64,000 bases of DNA from Arthrobacter rhizophilus (GTDB taxonomy: Bacteria; Actinomycetota; Actinomycetes; Actinomycetales; Micrococcaceae). Of the stretch, positions 25,267 through 33,575 are shown piece by piece. The notes under the pieces were generated by a model. That model saw nothing but the letters and a program-made list of their open reading frames with translations. It had not been told where the DNA came from and ran no database searches. A program made the position numbers and the translations under genes. The DNA lies in assembly GCF_026241105.1 (NCBI RefSeq), contig NZ_JAPFFT010000010.1, positions 62,001 to 126,000 of the forward strand, given 5' to 3'. The first letter of the stretch is position 1, and the number at the start of each line of letters is the position of its first letter.

Positions 25267-25298
25267 TTCCCAGGCTCGACAAATGTCGAGCCTGGGAA
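25267..25298. promoter_or_regulatory. 32-bp perfect palindrome between pucR and ald
   Basis: TTCCCAGGCTCGACA (25267-25281) and its exact reverse complement (25284-25298) flank AA. The inner core is CGACAAATGTCG. It lies 143 bp upstream of the ald start and 47 bp upstream of the pucR start chosen here, and is the likely PucR site. Confidence 0.8.
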
Positions 25299-25440
25299 GA
25301 CAAAAACCCCGGAAATCCAGGGTAGTTCACCACGGCGGCCGTCGCCGTTCATGTCGCTTGGCTCACAGCGGATTTATTCTGGAATCACAGTCCCCCGCAG
25401 AGAATAAGGCCGTTGAAGCCTTTCGAACATGGAGCCCAAA

Positions 25441-26559
25441 ATGATTATCGGTGTCCCCAAAGAGATCAAGAACAACGAATTCCGCGTTGCCATCACCGCC
25501 GCGGGGGTTCACGAGTTCCGCACCCATGGACACACCGTCCTGGTGGAGCGCGGCGCGGGCCTGGGCTCCGGCATCACGGACGAGGAATACGCGGTTGCCG
25601 GTGCTGAGATCGTGGCCGAAGCCGACGACGTCTGGGCACGCGCCGACATGGTCATGAAGGTCAAGGAACCCATCAAGGCCGAGTACCACCGCTTCCGCAA
25701 GGACCTCATCCTCTTCACCTACCTACACCTGGCCGCCGAGCCTGAGCTGACCCAGGAGCTCATCAATTCCGGTGTCACGGCAATCGCCTACGAAACCGTG
25801 CAGGATGGCCGCACCCTGCCCCTGCTTGCGCCGATGTCCGAGGTCGCTGGGCGACTGTCGGTCGTCGTGGGAGCCTCCTCCCTCATGGCACCGGCCGGCG
25901 GCAAGGGTGTGCTGCTGGGCGGCGTTCCGGGTGTCCGCCCGGCGAAGGTTGTTGTCCTCGGCGCCGGTGTTGCCGGAACCAACGCTGCTGCAATGGCTCT
26001 GGGCCTCGGTGCCGACGTCACCATCATGGACATCAACATCAACCGCCTGCGCGAACTGGACGCCCTTTACCAGGGCCGCCTGAAGACCGTCGCCTCCAAC
26101 GCGTACGAGATCGAGAAGTCAGTCATCGACGCAGATCTCGTCATTGGCTCCGTGCTCATCCCGGGCGCCAAGGCTCCCAAGCTGGTCACCAACGAGCTGG
26201 TCTCCCGCATGAAGCCCGGCTCTGTCCTAGTGGACATCGCCGTGGACCAGGGAGGCTGCTTCGAGGACACCCACCCCACCACCCACCAGGAACCTACGTA
26301 CAAGGTCCACAACTCGATCTTCTACTGCGTCGCCAACATGCCCGGCGCCGTTCCGAACACCTCCACCTACGCACTGACCAACGTCACCCTGCGTTATGGA
26401 GTGGCACTTGCCAACCTGGGCGTCAAGGCCGCCTTCGACCGCGACCCCGCCTTGGCTGCCGGCCTCAACATCGCCGGAGGCCACGTGGCTCACCACTCGG
26501 TTTCCGAGGCGCACAACCTGCCCCTCGTCGCCGACTGGCACAACCTGGTCTCGGCCTAG
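25441..26559 (+). CDS. ald: Alanine dehydrogenase
   Basis: Ald reversibly deaminates L-alanine to pyruvate and ammonium with NAD; the enzyme is usually a cytoplasmic hexamer. The 372-aa length is normal. MIIGVPKEIKNNEFRVAIT at the start, TYLHLAAE with the catalytic His, and the NAD fold VVVLGAGVAGTNAAAMALG are diagnostic, as is NMPGAVPNTSTYALTN. The ATG at 25441 is chosen because GGAG sits 6 nt before it; an ATG four codons earlier overlaps that site. Divergent pucR and the palindrome suggest ligand-dependent control. Confidence 0.97.
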   Translation: MIIGVPKEIKNNEFRVAITAAGVHEFRTHGHTVLVERGAGLGSGITDEEYAVAGAEIVAEADDVWARADMVMKVKEPIKAEYHRFRKDLILFTYLHLAAEPELTQELINSGVTAIAYETVQDGRTLPLLAPMSEVAGRLSVVVGASSLMAPAGGKGVLLGGVPGVRPAKVVVLGAGVAGTNAAAMALGLGADVTIMDININRLRELDALYQGRLKTVASNAYEIEKSVIDADLVIGSVLIPGAKAPKLVTNELVSRMKPGSVLVDIAVDQGGCFEDTHPTTHQEPTYKVHNSIFYCVANMPGAVPNTSTYALTNVTLRYGVALANLGVKAAFDRDPALAAGLNIAGGHVAHHSVSEAHNLPLVADWHNLVSA

Positions 26560-26573
26560 CTTTCCCCATCGGC

Positions 26574-26621
26574 TGCTCCGTAACTGTCGTTTTGAGCCTT
26601 CAGAACGACAGTTATGGAGCA
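26574..26621. terminator. Long hairpin between ald and the anti-sigma gene
   Basis: TGCTCCGTAACTGTCGTT (26574-26591) pairs with 26604-26621 over 18 positions with one G-T wobble, around a 12-nt loop. It lies between the convergent ald and anti-sigma genes and could terminate both, though no T-run follows. The stem is moderate in GC, unlike most terminators here. Confidence 0.55.
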
Positions 26622-26660
26622 ATCGATCACCCTTAACGAGCCCGCAGGGGTTTAAGACCG

Positions 26661-27356
26661 TTACGGCTTGACCGGGTTGCCCGGGAGAATCTCCGAGGGG
26701 ACAGGCTCAGGCAACGGCAGCGTCGGACCGGTGATAGCCGGCGTCGGGATCGTGACAGGATCCGGACCGCCCTTGGCAATGTCTCGAAGTCCCTCACGCG
26801 GATCCGACGGGGACCCGGCGGAGGGAGTGGCGCGTGGGGTTGGATGCGCGGTGCTGCTTGGAGCGTCGGGGCTGGTAGGCGTCGGCGTGGATGTCGCCGG
26901 AACACTTGTCTCGCGAGTGGGCATCGGCTCTGAACGCGTCCCCTGCTGTTGCGGAGCGTTGCCGCCCGATCCGGTCGCGAGTTGGGAGACGACCGATCCC
27001 ACCACGGCACCCAAGTGTTCAATCGTGCCCGGAATGCCGCCGTCGGAGGCAGCCGCGGCGGTAGCGCCGGCGGCGAGGGAAGCCGCCACAGCAACAGCGG
27101 CGAAGGCCATGCGGCTCTTCTTGCGGCGACGAGCGGCCAATTCGTCAATGGGTGCGGCCGCGCCACCGGCAGATGCAGCGATGCCGCGCGCAGGCGCCAT
27201 CAAGGCCTGGACTTCGGCTGACGGCTGCGGCCGGTTGTTTGCAAGGGCACGCAGTTCCAGCAGCTCGGCCCGGATCTCGTACGCTTCGTCGAGCCCGGCT
27301 TCAGCAAGCAGACGGTCGATGCCCTGCTCGCCGCAGGATGCGGATTTTTCGCTCAT
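26661..27356 (-). CDS. Membrane-anchored anti-sigma factor-like protein
   Basis: This 231-aa protein starts within the stop of the ECF sigma gene (ATGA overlap), the normal arrangement for a cognate anti-sigma factor. Residues 1-75 form a soluble cytoplasmic part with helices (IDRLLAEAGLDEAYEIRAELLELRAL). A basic RRRKKSR precedes a membrane helix near residues 82-104. The outer 125 residues are Pro/Thr/Ser-rich with no folded domain evident. No zinc-binding HxxxCxxC motif is seen, so it is not a classical ZAS anti-sigma; the role is inferred from gene order. Confidence 0.7.
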   Translation of the reverse strand: MSEKSASCGEQGIDRLLAEAGLDEAYEIRAELLELRALANNRPQPSAEVQALMAPARGIAASAGGAAAPIDELAARRRKKSRMAFAAVAVAASLAAGATAAAASDGGIPGTIEHLGAVVGSVVSQLATGSGGNAPQQQGTRSEPMPTRETSVPATSTPTPTSPDAPSSTAHPTPRATPSAGSPSDPREGLRDIAKGGPDPVTIPTPAITGPTLPLPEPVPSEILPGNPVKP

Positions 27357-27904
27357 GATGTGCCATTCCTTAGTAGTGCACGTTCTCTCAGTGCACTCAA
27401 TGCCCTGCGCTGCAACTGCTTCACGGCTCCTTGGGACTTGCCCATGATGTCCGCTGTTTCTTCCAACGACAGGTCCGCCACGACCCGTAAAGCCAAGACC
27501 TCGCGGTAGTCAGAGTTGAGGTCTGCCAGTAGCTCCGTCACGCCCAGCCCTTCCCCGTGCCCGAAGGCCTGATCCTCGGCCGACGGTGTACGCCGCGCGT
27601 CTAGATCGGGTTCATAGGGCGCAGCATCAGGAGTGCGCTCCCGCTTGCGGTAGTGATCCACCATTCGGGCGTGCGCGATGGAGAAAAGCAGGGTCTTGGC
27701 TCCCTGGAGGCCGCCGCGGAGGGAAGCCAGCTTTGGGTAGAGGGCCAGGAATACGTCCTGTGTGACTGCTTCCGGATCGTCTACGCCGCGGGCGCGCAGG
27801 TACCCAAAGACCGGTCCTGAAAAGTTGTTGTAGGCAGCCGTGAAGAGCAGTGCGGGATCGTCCTCGTCCGCCTGCAAATATTCATCAGCCAAAGGGTCAA
27901 GCAC
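27353..27904 (-). CDS. ECF-family RNA polymerase sigma factor
   Basis: Region 2 (NNFSGPVFGYLRARGVDDPEAVTQDVFLALY, then FSIAHARMVDHYRKR) and region 4 (YREVLALRVVADLSLEETADIMGKSQGAVKQLQRRAL) are complete, with an acidic linker between. The GTG at 27904 is preferred because GGAGGGG lies 6 nt before it, giving 183 aa; starts at 27919 or 27937 are possible. It overlaps the anti-sigma gene by four bases. A gene for an exported repeat protein lies just upstream and may belong to its regulon. Confidence 0.9.
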   Translation of the reverse strand: MLDPLADEYLQADEDDPALLFTAAYNNFSGPVFGYLRARGVDDPEAVTQDVFLALYPKLASLRGGLQGAKTLLFSIAHARMVDHYRKRERTPDAAPYEPDLDARRTPSAEDQAFGHGEGLGVTELLADLNSDYREVLALRVVADLSLEETADIMGKSQGAVKQLQRRALSALRERALLRNGTS

Positions 27905-27981
27905 CCGCGACCCCTCCATCCCACGCAGCACGGTCACCGTCCCAGGCCTGGGAAATGACCGCTGCCGCCGTCTGTTGCTTC

Positions 27982-28016
27982 GCGGGGCTCCTTGTCATTC
28001 TGCCAAGGAGCCCCGC
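27982..28016 (-). terminator. Hairpin between the repeat-protein gene and the sigma gene
   Basis: GCGGGGCTCCTT (27982-27993) pairs perfectly with AAGGAGCCCCGC (28005-28016) around an 11-nt loop, 21 bp past the stop of the upstream minus-strand gene. No T-run follows, so it may only reduce read-through into the sigma gene. Confidence 0.65.
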
Positions 28017-28037
28017 CGTTCAAGCGTAGCTGTCGCG

Positions 28038-28694
28038 TTACGGGCGGACAGAATCGGCCGGTACGTCCACGTGGGACGGCACCGCGGGAACAGCCGGTAC
28101 AGCAGGAACGGCCGGTGCGGACGGCACTGCGGGAGCAGCGGGCGTCGCAGGCAGCGTAGCGGTACCTTCGGCGTCAGCCTTCGCGGACGCAGAACCGTCG
28201 GCGTTCAGTCCGGCAGCCTTGCCTTCGGTCACTACTGTTGCGCAGTGTGCCTTGACGTTGGCTTCGCCGCCGGCGGCGACTACCAAGGAGGAGTAACCGG
28301 GTACCTTGGCGTCACCCTTCAGGCCACCGTTGAGCAGCGCCGTGCAAAGGCCGAATGCCTCAGGCGCGGTGGCTTTGGCGGAATCGGCTGCTGCTGCGGC
28401 CTTGGACTTTGCGTTGTCCACGGAGTCAGTAGCCTTGGACTTCGCGGAGTCGACGGCGTCGGCTGCCTTGGACTTCGCGGTCTCGGACGCGTCAGCCGCC
28501 TTGGACTTAGCGGACTCGGCTGCATTGGAGGCGATGGGAGCCGGTGCTCCGACCAGCTCGTGGGCGCTCTGCTGGATTTCGGTGGGAAGCGCTCCGCTGA
28601 AGGCTGCGACGCCGGTTCCGCCAACCGCGACAGCTCCGGCTGCCAGAGCGCTAGCGGCGATTTTGCTGGTGGCAAGGACAGTGAACAAGGACAT
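28038..28694 (-). CDS. Exported or membrane-associated protein with 11-residue LEA-like repeats
   Basis: The protein is 218 aa from the ATG at 28694, which has GGAGGG 4-8 nt upstream. An N-terminal hydrophobic stretch (ASALAAGAVAVGGTGVAAFSGA) is a signal or anchor. Residues 60-114 are five 11-residue repeats of the type SAKSKAADAxE/D, which should form amphipathic helix as in LEA group 3 proteins. A compact part follows with FGLCTALLNGG and ANVKAHC, whose two Cys could form a disulfide. The end is Pro/Ala/Val repeats (APAVPAVPAVP). It sits upstream of the ECF sigma gene. A stress role is inference only. Confidence 0.78.
   Translation of the reverse strand: MSLFTVLATSKIAASALAAGAVAVGGTGVAAFSGALPTEIQQSAHELVGAPAPIASNAAESAKSKAADASETAKSKAADAVDSAKSKATDSVDNAKSKAAAAADSAKATAPEAFGLCTALLNGGLKGDAKVPGYSSLVVAAGGEANVKAHCATVVTEGKAAGLNADGSASAKADAEGTATLPATPAAPAVPSAPAVPAVPAVPAVPSHVDVPADSVRP
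28353..28517. repeat. 33-bp tandem repeats encoding the LEA-like segment
   Basis: Five imperfect 33-bp units in frame share GCCTTGGACTTCGCGG on the plus strand. Each encodes one 11-residue KSKAAD unit. Confidence 0.85.
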
Positions 28695-28829
28695 GGAACC
28701 CTCCGACAAACGTTTTTGGACTGCTCCGGCAGCGGCTTTGTCGCTGCCGGATGATCAGTGCGGACGTTGCCCACACTCCCCTTACATCGCTGGGGGCCCC
28801 GGAGAAGTTACGCCCGATCCAAAAAACTT

Positions 28830-29876
28830 TCAGGCGAGCGCCCTGGCCTGCTCAATCAGCTTGAGTACCTCGACTGGGCCGGCCGGATCCACCGGGAGCG
28901 GCAAAGCGGAGGCGGCGCCGCCGTCGTCGATCTTCTCGGCCAGGATCCCATAGAACTCCTGGTAGGCGCCGCGTTCCGTGGGAACCGTGATCCGCACGCC
29001 ATCGATTTCCAGCGTGCCGTAGTACTGCGGATCGTCGACGCCGTAGCCGCCATCCGTGGGTAGCCCGCCCGCCAGGATGAACGGCTCCTGGGGATCGACT
29101 CCGTACTTCACGAAGCCGCCCTTGCTGCCCAAAATGCGGAAGCGTGGAGCGTGGAGTTGGCTGTTGACGTTCATGGCAACGTGGCTGATCACACCGGAAG
29201 CATGCTTCAGGACCAGGAAGACGTCGTCATCCGCCTTTTCTTGCGGCCGGCGCGCCAGGATTTCGGCGTGGGTGACCTCCGCAGGACCGAACATCTGCAG
29301 AGCGAGGTCCAGCAAATGGGTGCCAAGATCGAAAAGCAGCCCGCCGCCGTCGTCGGCTGTTGCACTTGCCTTCCACGCCTTGCTGATTTCGGGCGCCCAA
29401 CGCTCCATTGACGCCTCGCAGCGCATGACCTCACCCAGCGTCCCGGCGTCGAGCAGCTTCTTCACGGTCAGCGCGTCGCCGTCCCAGCGGCGGTTTTGGT
29501 AGACCGTGAGCACGCGGCCCAGCCTCGCCGCCAGTTCGATCAGTTCCTGCCCTTGTGCGCTGGTCACTGCGAATGGTTTGTCCACGACGACGTCGAGCCC
29601 GGCTTCCAGGGCAGCCTTCGCGAGCGGGTGGTGCGTAGCCGGGGGCGTGCCGAGGATTACCAGGTCCAACTCTCCGGCAAACGAGAGGACGTCATCCGGA
29701 CCGTCCACGATCCTCGTGCCGGGATACCGTTCTTCAGCTTTGGCCTTGCGGCCCGCATCCGAAGTAGCGATCACGTCAAGGGAATACGCGGGATTGGCTG
29801 CGATAAACGGCGCATGAAAAACGCTGCCGGAAAGGCCGTAGCCGACGACGGCGGTGCGGATCGGTGTGTGGGTCAT
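28830..29876 (-). CDS. Gfo/Idh/MocA family oxidoreductase
   Basis: This 348-aa NAD(P)-dependent sugar or polyol dehydrogenase-like protein has an N-terminal Rossmann fold (VVGYGLSGSVFHAPFI near residue 10) and the family E/DKP motif as VVDKPFAVT near residue 97. DDGGGLLFDLGTHLLDLA with the conserved Asp and His of the active site lies near residue 178. It resembles the YulF/YdgJ subgroup. It stands alone, followed 42 bp upstream on the same strand by a tetR gene that has its own divergent target. The substrate is unknown. Confidence 0.92.
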   Translation of the reverse strand: MTHTPIRTAVVGYGLSGSVFHAPFIAANPAYSLDVIATSDAGRKAKAEERYPGTRIVDGPDDVLSFAGELDLVILGTPPATHHPLAKAALEAGLDVVVDKPFAVTSAQGQELIELAARLGRVLTVYQNRRWDGDALTVKKLLDAGTLGEVMRCEASMERWAPEISKAWKASATADDGGGLLFDLGTHLLDLALQMFGPAEVTHAEILARRPQEKADDDVFLVLKHASGVISHVAMNVNSQLHAPRFRILGSKGGFVKYGVDPQEPFILAGGLPTDGGYGVDDPQYYGTLEIDGVRITVPTERGAYQEFYGILAEKIDDGGAASALPLPVDPAGPVEVLKLIEQARALA

Positions 29877-29918
29877 GCCGCTACGCTACCGGGCCAAGAC
29901 AGCCCGGCGAAGGTTTTG

Positions 29919-30539
29919 TCAGCAGTCTTTCAGCAGGCGCGTGACGAGCTCACGCCACGACTCGGCGAGGCGCTCCGGCGCGACGCCGTGGATCCGCAGG
30001 GAATGCAACATGCGCTCGGGATCCAGGGTGGCGCCGAGGGAAAGAGCCAGAAGCCAAGGATCGCGGTCCAGGCCCGCTTCCCGCAGCAGCATCTCAAGGT
30101 GCCGGTGCCACAATACGACTGGCGGGGCGTCGTGCCGGTTTTGCGGGGAATGCTCGGCCGCGGCGCGGGCCAGTTCGCCGTACTCTTCGACATACTTGAT
30201 GCGCGCTTCGCCGAAGGCAATGAGGCGTTCAAGTGGAGGCGCACCAGGACCAAGAGGTGGCGGACCGAAGATGAACTGGCGTTGGAAGTCCGCCTCGGCG
30301 TCACTCAGGAGGGTCATCATGAGTCCTGCCCTGCTGCCAAAGCGGCGGAAAACCGTCCCTTTCCCGACGTCGGCCCGGCAGGCGAGCATGTCCATCGTAA
30401 TGGCGTCCACTCCGTGTTCCGCCACGAGCTCCCTGGCAGCCTGTAGGAGCCGTTCGCGGTTGCGCGCGGCGTCGCTACGCTCCGAGGGTGCCCCTAGAGG
30501 CAACTCGGGCCGGATGGGGATGAGGCTCACAAAAAACAT
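29919..30539 (-). CDS. TetR-family regulator divergent from the FMN reductase
   Basis: This 206-aa protein has its helix-turn-helix near residues 43-68 (ITMDMLACRADVGKGTVFRRFGSRAGLM). The first 20 residues before the HTH are nonpolar and may not be translated, since no ribosome site marks the start at 30539. An imperfect palindrome lies 17 bp upstream, between it and the NADPH-dependent FMN reductase gene, its probable target. Confidence 0.88.
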   Translation of the reverse strand: MFFVSLIPIRPELPLGAPSERSDAARNRERLLQAARELVAEHGVDAITMDMLACRADVGKGTVFRRFGSRAGLMMTLLSDAEADFQRQFIFGPPPLGPGAPPLERLIAFGEARIKYVEEYGELARAAAEHSPQNRHDAPPVVLWHRHLEMLLREAGLDRDPWLLALSLGATLDPERMLHSLRIHGVAPERLAESWRELVTRLLKDC

Positions 30540-30555
30540 TCTAGCCTTGGGAATA

Positions 30556-30578
30556 TAAACCGGACCGTAGTCCGTTTA
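30556..30578. promoter_or_regulatory. Candidate TetR operator upstream of the FMN reductase
   Basis: TAAACCGGAC (30556-30565) and GTCCGTTTA (30570-30578) are inverted copies with a one-base bulge around CGTA. The size and position between divergent genes fit a TetR operator overlapping the promoters. Confidence 0.65.
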
Positions 30579-30654
30579 GAACCTACGAAGGCAGAAAATG
30601 CCTCAGAAACCGAGCGCCTGCGGCACCGTCCGCGGCCAGACCCAAGGAGTTCCC

Positions 30655-31218
30655 ATGTCCAAGAACACCGTTCTCGCCCTTGTTGGCAGCCTCCGCGCCG
30701 ATTCCCACAACCGCAAGCTCGCCGAAGCCATCCAGCTCAACGCCCCGGAAAACGTTGACGTGCAGATCCACGGCTCCCTCGGCAACATCCCGTTCTACAA
30801 CGAAGACATTGACGTCGAAGGCCAGGTCCCGGCCGAAGCCGCAGCCCTCCGCGCTGCCGCCGCCGAAGCCGACGCCATCCTGCTGGTCACCCCGGAGCAC
30901 AACGGCACCATGCCGGCGTCCCTCAAGAACGCCATTGACTGGCTGTCCCGTCCGTTCGGCGCCGGTGCGCTGGCAGGCAAGCCGACCGCCGTCGTCGGTA
31001 CCGCTTTTGGCCAGTTCGGTGGAGTCTGGGCACAGGACGAGGCCCGCAAGGCCGCTGGCATCGCCGGCGCCAAGGTTCTCGAAGACGTCAAGCTCGCCGT
31101 TCCGGGCTCCATGATCCGCTTCGCCGAACTGCACCCGAAGGACGACGCTGAGGTTGTTGAGCAGATCAAGGGCATCTTCGAGCCCCTGACGGCCGTCCGG
31201 GAAGAAGCCGCAGCCTAA
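30655..31218 (+). CDS. NADPH-dependent FMN reductase family protein
   Basis: This 187-aa flavodoxin-like protein has the flavin phosphate loop VGSLRADSHNRKLAEAI near residue 10 and LLVTPEHNGTMPASLKNAIDW near residue 80, which is diagnostic of the SsuE/azoreductase-like FMN reductases. AAGGAG precedes the ATG at 30655. It probably reduces FMN, quinones or chromate-type acceptors; no partner monooxygenase is adjacent. The divergent TetR and palindrome suggest induction by a toxic electrophile, as for related quinone reductases (inference). Confidence 0.92.
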   Translation: MSKNTVLALVGSLRADSHNRKLAEAIQLNAPENVDVQIHGSLGNIPFYNEDIDVEGQVPAEAAALRAAAAEADAILLVTPEHNGTMPASLKNAIDWLSRPFGAGALAGKPTAVVGTAFGQFGGVWAQDEARKAAGIAGAKVLEDVKLAVPGSMIRFAELHPKDDAEVVEQIKGIFEPLTAVREEAAA

Positions 31219-31231
31219 GTCTCCCTGGTTC

Positions 31232-31265
31232 GCCCCCGTCCCGCCGTCGAGGCGTGGGCGGGGGC
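31232..31265 (+). terminator. Intrinsic terminator after the FMN reductase
   Basis: GCCCCCGTCC (31232-31241) pairs with GGGCGGGGGC (31256-31265) with one wobble, and ATTCTTTG follows. It starts 13 bp after the stop codon. Confidence 0.8.
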
Positions 31266-31289
31266 ATTCTTTGTCGATACGATGGCGGC

Positions 31290-31688
31290 ATGGCCGACTA
31301 CAACCGCCACCGCGAAGTCGACGCCTACCTCGAGGTCCTCCCCGACTGGCAACACGCCATCGGCGAGCAACTGCGCGACCTCATCCACGAGGCCGAACCC
31401 GAAATCGTCGAAACGATCAAGCGCCGCACGCAGCCTTACTTCGTTCTCGATGGGAACGTCTGCGCACTGCTAGCGGCCAAGGACCACATCAATTTGTTCC
31501 TCTACGACGGCGCCATTGTTCCCGACCCGGACAACATCATCACCTCCGGGCACGAGAACAAGACCGCCCGTACGATCACCTTCCACCAGCACGATCTGAT
31601 TCCGCGTGCACCTCTCACCGCCATGCTGCGGCAGATCGCGGCCAACAACCGCGCAGGCGGCTGGCGAAAGATCAAAGGCGCGGGTTAG
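31290..31688 (+). CDS. DUF1801 family protein (YdhG-like)
   Basis: This 132-aa protein resembles the DUF1801/YdhG-like fold, a small cytoplasmic alpha/beta protein related to frataxin-like folds. Typical parts are YLEVLPDWQHAIGEQLRDLI at the start, ETIKRRTQPYFVLDGNVCALLAAKDHINLFLY in the middle, and NNRAGGWRKI at the end. The ATG at 31290 is preferred to the upstream in-frame start because it matches the family N-terminus; the ribosome site is weak. Function unknown. Confidence 0.8.
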   Translation: MADYNRHREVDAYLEVLPDWQHAIGEQLRDLIHEAEPEIVETIKRRTQPYFVLDGNVCALLAAKDHINLFLYDGAIVPDPDNIITSGHENKTARTITFHQHDLIPRAPLTAMLRQIAANNRAGGWRKIKGAG

Positions 31689-31818
31689 CCGCACCGCTAC
31701 CATTCCGTGACTGAGCTGAGGCCGAACCGTCATGGGCGGGGCGGCCTACACGCGGGCGGCCAGCCGTAACGTTGAGGTACAGGCACCAGAGGTGATCAGG
31801 GCAGGAGCGGGGGCTGTC

Positions 31819-32619
31819 ATGCGGGTCAGGCGCGGCGTGGAATGCACGACGACGGCGATCGCCGCATTGTGCCTGTCGCTCGCGCTCTGCCTGGCTGGCT
31901 GCGCTTCCCCCGACGGCGGCCCTGCGGCCAGTTCGCCCTCCGTTTCGCAGGGCTACACTCCGGCGAGTCAGGCGCCCGTGGCCGGGCCGGTCCCCACGCC
32001 CCGCCCTGCGCCTCCTCCGTCCGTCAACGGGCCTCCCCTGGGTCCCCTAGCCACGTCCGGCCCAGCGAGCGGCACGTCCAAACCATCGGCGACGCAAAGC
32101 CAGACCCCAGGAACCGCAAAGACACCCAGCCCGGCCGCTTCGCCCCCGGGCGGGTCTTCTACGGCTTCAAGCAGCCCGAGTCCGCAGGCCCCGGCGCCCG
32201 TCCCGGCCGCCGTCGACTCGACCGGGAGCACCGTGTATTTCGTGGCAATCGGCGACGGCGGCAGCCGCGGCGTGCGGTTCGGCTGCGATGACAGCCTGGT
32301 GGCTTTGCAATTCAAAGGCCCCATAGGCGGCGACCCGCTCGCCGCGGCAATGGGGCAACTGCTCGCGCCTGATGACGCAGCAACCCGGGCAGGCTTGTAC
32401 AACTCACTCTCGGGCTCCGCGCTGCGCTACGTTTCGGGCTACCTCGACGGATCCACCGCCGTCGTGAACCTGAGCGGCTCGCTTCGTCCCGGTGGCGTGT
32501 GCGACTACCCGCGGATCGAAACCCAGCTGACGCAGACCGCAGTGGCGGCTACGGGAGCATCCCAGGCCGCGATCTATATCGACGGGCGCCCCCTGGGGGA
32601 CGTCCTGAGCTTGCGCTGA
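31819..32619 (+). CDS. GerMN-domain lipoprotein
   Basis: The protein is 266 aa from the ATG at 31819 (AGGAG 11 nt upstream). The N-terminus is a lipoprotein signal with lipobox LAGC (LCLSLALCLAGCAS), so it should be anchored outside the membrane. A Pro/Ser/Thr-rich linker of about 110 residues follows, then a C-terminal GerMN-like domain (VYFVAIGDGG, LAAAMGQLLAPDD, TAVVNLSGSL, QAAIYIDGRP). Such domains occur in spore and cell-envelope proteins; in a non-sporulating actinobacterium the role is probably envelope-related, as in LpqB-type proteins. Confidence 0.85.
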   Translation: MRVRRGVECTTTAIAALCLSLALCLAGCASPDGGPAASSPSVSQGYTPASQAPVAGPVPTPRPAPPPSVNGPPLGPLATSGPASGTSKPSATQSQTPGTAKTPSPAASPPGGSSTASSSPSPQAPAPVPAAVDSTGSTVYFVAIGDGGSRGVRFGCDDSLVALQFKGPIGGDPLAAAMGQLLAPDDAATRAGLYNSLSGSALRYVSGYLDGSTAVVNLSGSLRPGGVCDYPRIETQLTQTAVAATGASQAAIYIDGRPLGDVLSLR

Positions 32620-32627
32620 GGCCGGCT

Positions 32628-33461
32628 CTATCTCCCGCCGAAGAGCGCGTCCATGTCTGCGTAGCTCAGGGTTCCGGCGAGCCCTGACCAGTTCCCGTCG
32701 CCAAGAACTTCCATTGCGAGCCGGGAGACCGTCGCGTAAGCGGCCCTGGCAGTGCTGCCGCCGATGCTGATTCGCCGCACGCCGGCGTCGTGCAATTCTC
32801 CGGGCGACGGCGAACCCAAGCCGGCCAGCGCATTGAGCGGCACGCTGATCCGTCGGGAAAGTTCGTGAAGAATATGGAGGTCCGCCAACCCTGGTACGAA
32901 TATTCCGTCCGCCCCGGCCTGCTGGTAGGCGTCCGCCCGCCGAAGCGTTTCCTCATATGCGGTGTCCGGAAACTTTCCAGACCAATAGGTGTCGGTGCGC
33001 GCATTGATGAACAGTCCAACGCCGGCGTCATCGGCTGCCTGCCTGATCACGGCGATGCGCCTGGACTGTTCCGCAATGTCGCTGAGCGGCTGTTCCGCTG
33101 AATCCTCGATGTTGATCCCGACGGCGCCCGCGTCCAGCACCGCTCGGACCGTGGTCCGGAGCTCTTCGTCAGTCCGTCCGTAGCCCGTCTCGATGTCGGC
33201 AGTCACCGGTAAGCGGGTGGCTTTTGCGATCCGTGACAGCGCTTCCATCGCGAGCTGCCGCGGCAGGTGGTCCCCGTCCTGGTACCCCAAGCTCCAAGAG
33301 ACCGCCGAACTGGAGGTGGCCACCGCCGTCGCGCCTGCTTCCTCGACCATCAGCGCAGATGCGGCATCCCACGCGTTCACCAGAACCAAGGGCGCCTGTG
33401 GCACGGCGTGGAGCTCGTGGAAGCGGAGGGCCTTGGATTCGAGTTCGGGATGCATCATCAT
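32628..33461 (-). CDS. Isocitrate lyase / PEP mutase superfamily protein
   Basis: The protein is 277 aa from the first of three tandem ATGs (33461, 33458, 33455). It is a TIM-barrel enzyme of the ICL/PEPM superfamily: APLVLVNAWDAASALMVEEAGA, then VTADIETGYGRTDEELRTTV with metal-binding acids, and GINIEDSAEQPLSDI. The usual catalytic Cys loop of isocitrate lyase (KKCGH) is absent, which points to the oxaloacetase/2-methylisocitrate-like or phosphonopyruvate-related subgroup. It is divergent from the aminotransferase. The substrate is unknown. Confidence 0.88.
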   Translation of the reverse strand: MMMHPELESKALRFHELHAVPQAPLVLVNAWDAASALMVEEAGATAVATSSSAVSWSLGYQDGDHLPRQLAMEALSRIAKATRLPVTADIETGYGRTDEELRTTVRAVLDAGAVGINIEDSAEQPLSDIAEQSRRIAVIRQAADDAGVGLFINARTDTYWSGKFPDTAYEETLRRADAYQQAGADGIFVPGLADLHILHELSRRISVPLNALAGLGSPSPGELHDAGVRRISIGGSTARAAYATVSRLAMEVLGDGNWSGLAGTLSYADMDALFGGR

Positions 33462-33575
33462 TGCTCTATTCCAGCCTGCCGGCAGCCGGACGTAAAGCGA
33501 ATCGCACCCCGAATCGTGCAAATTGGATGAAACATCTGTTGCCTTGATGACAACTCCGGGGGGTATCCTGTCAAT

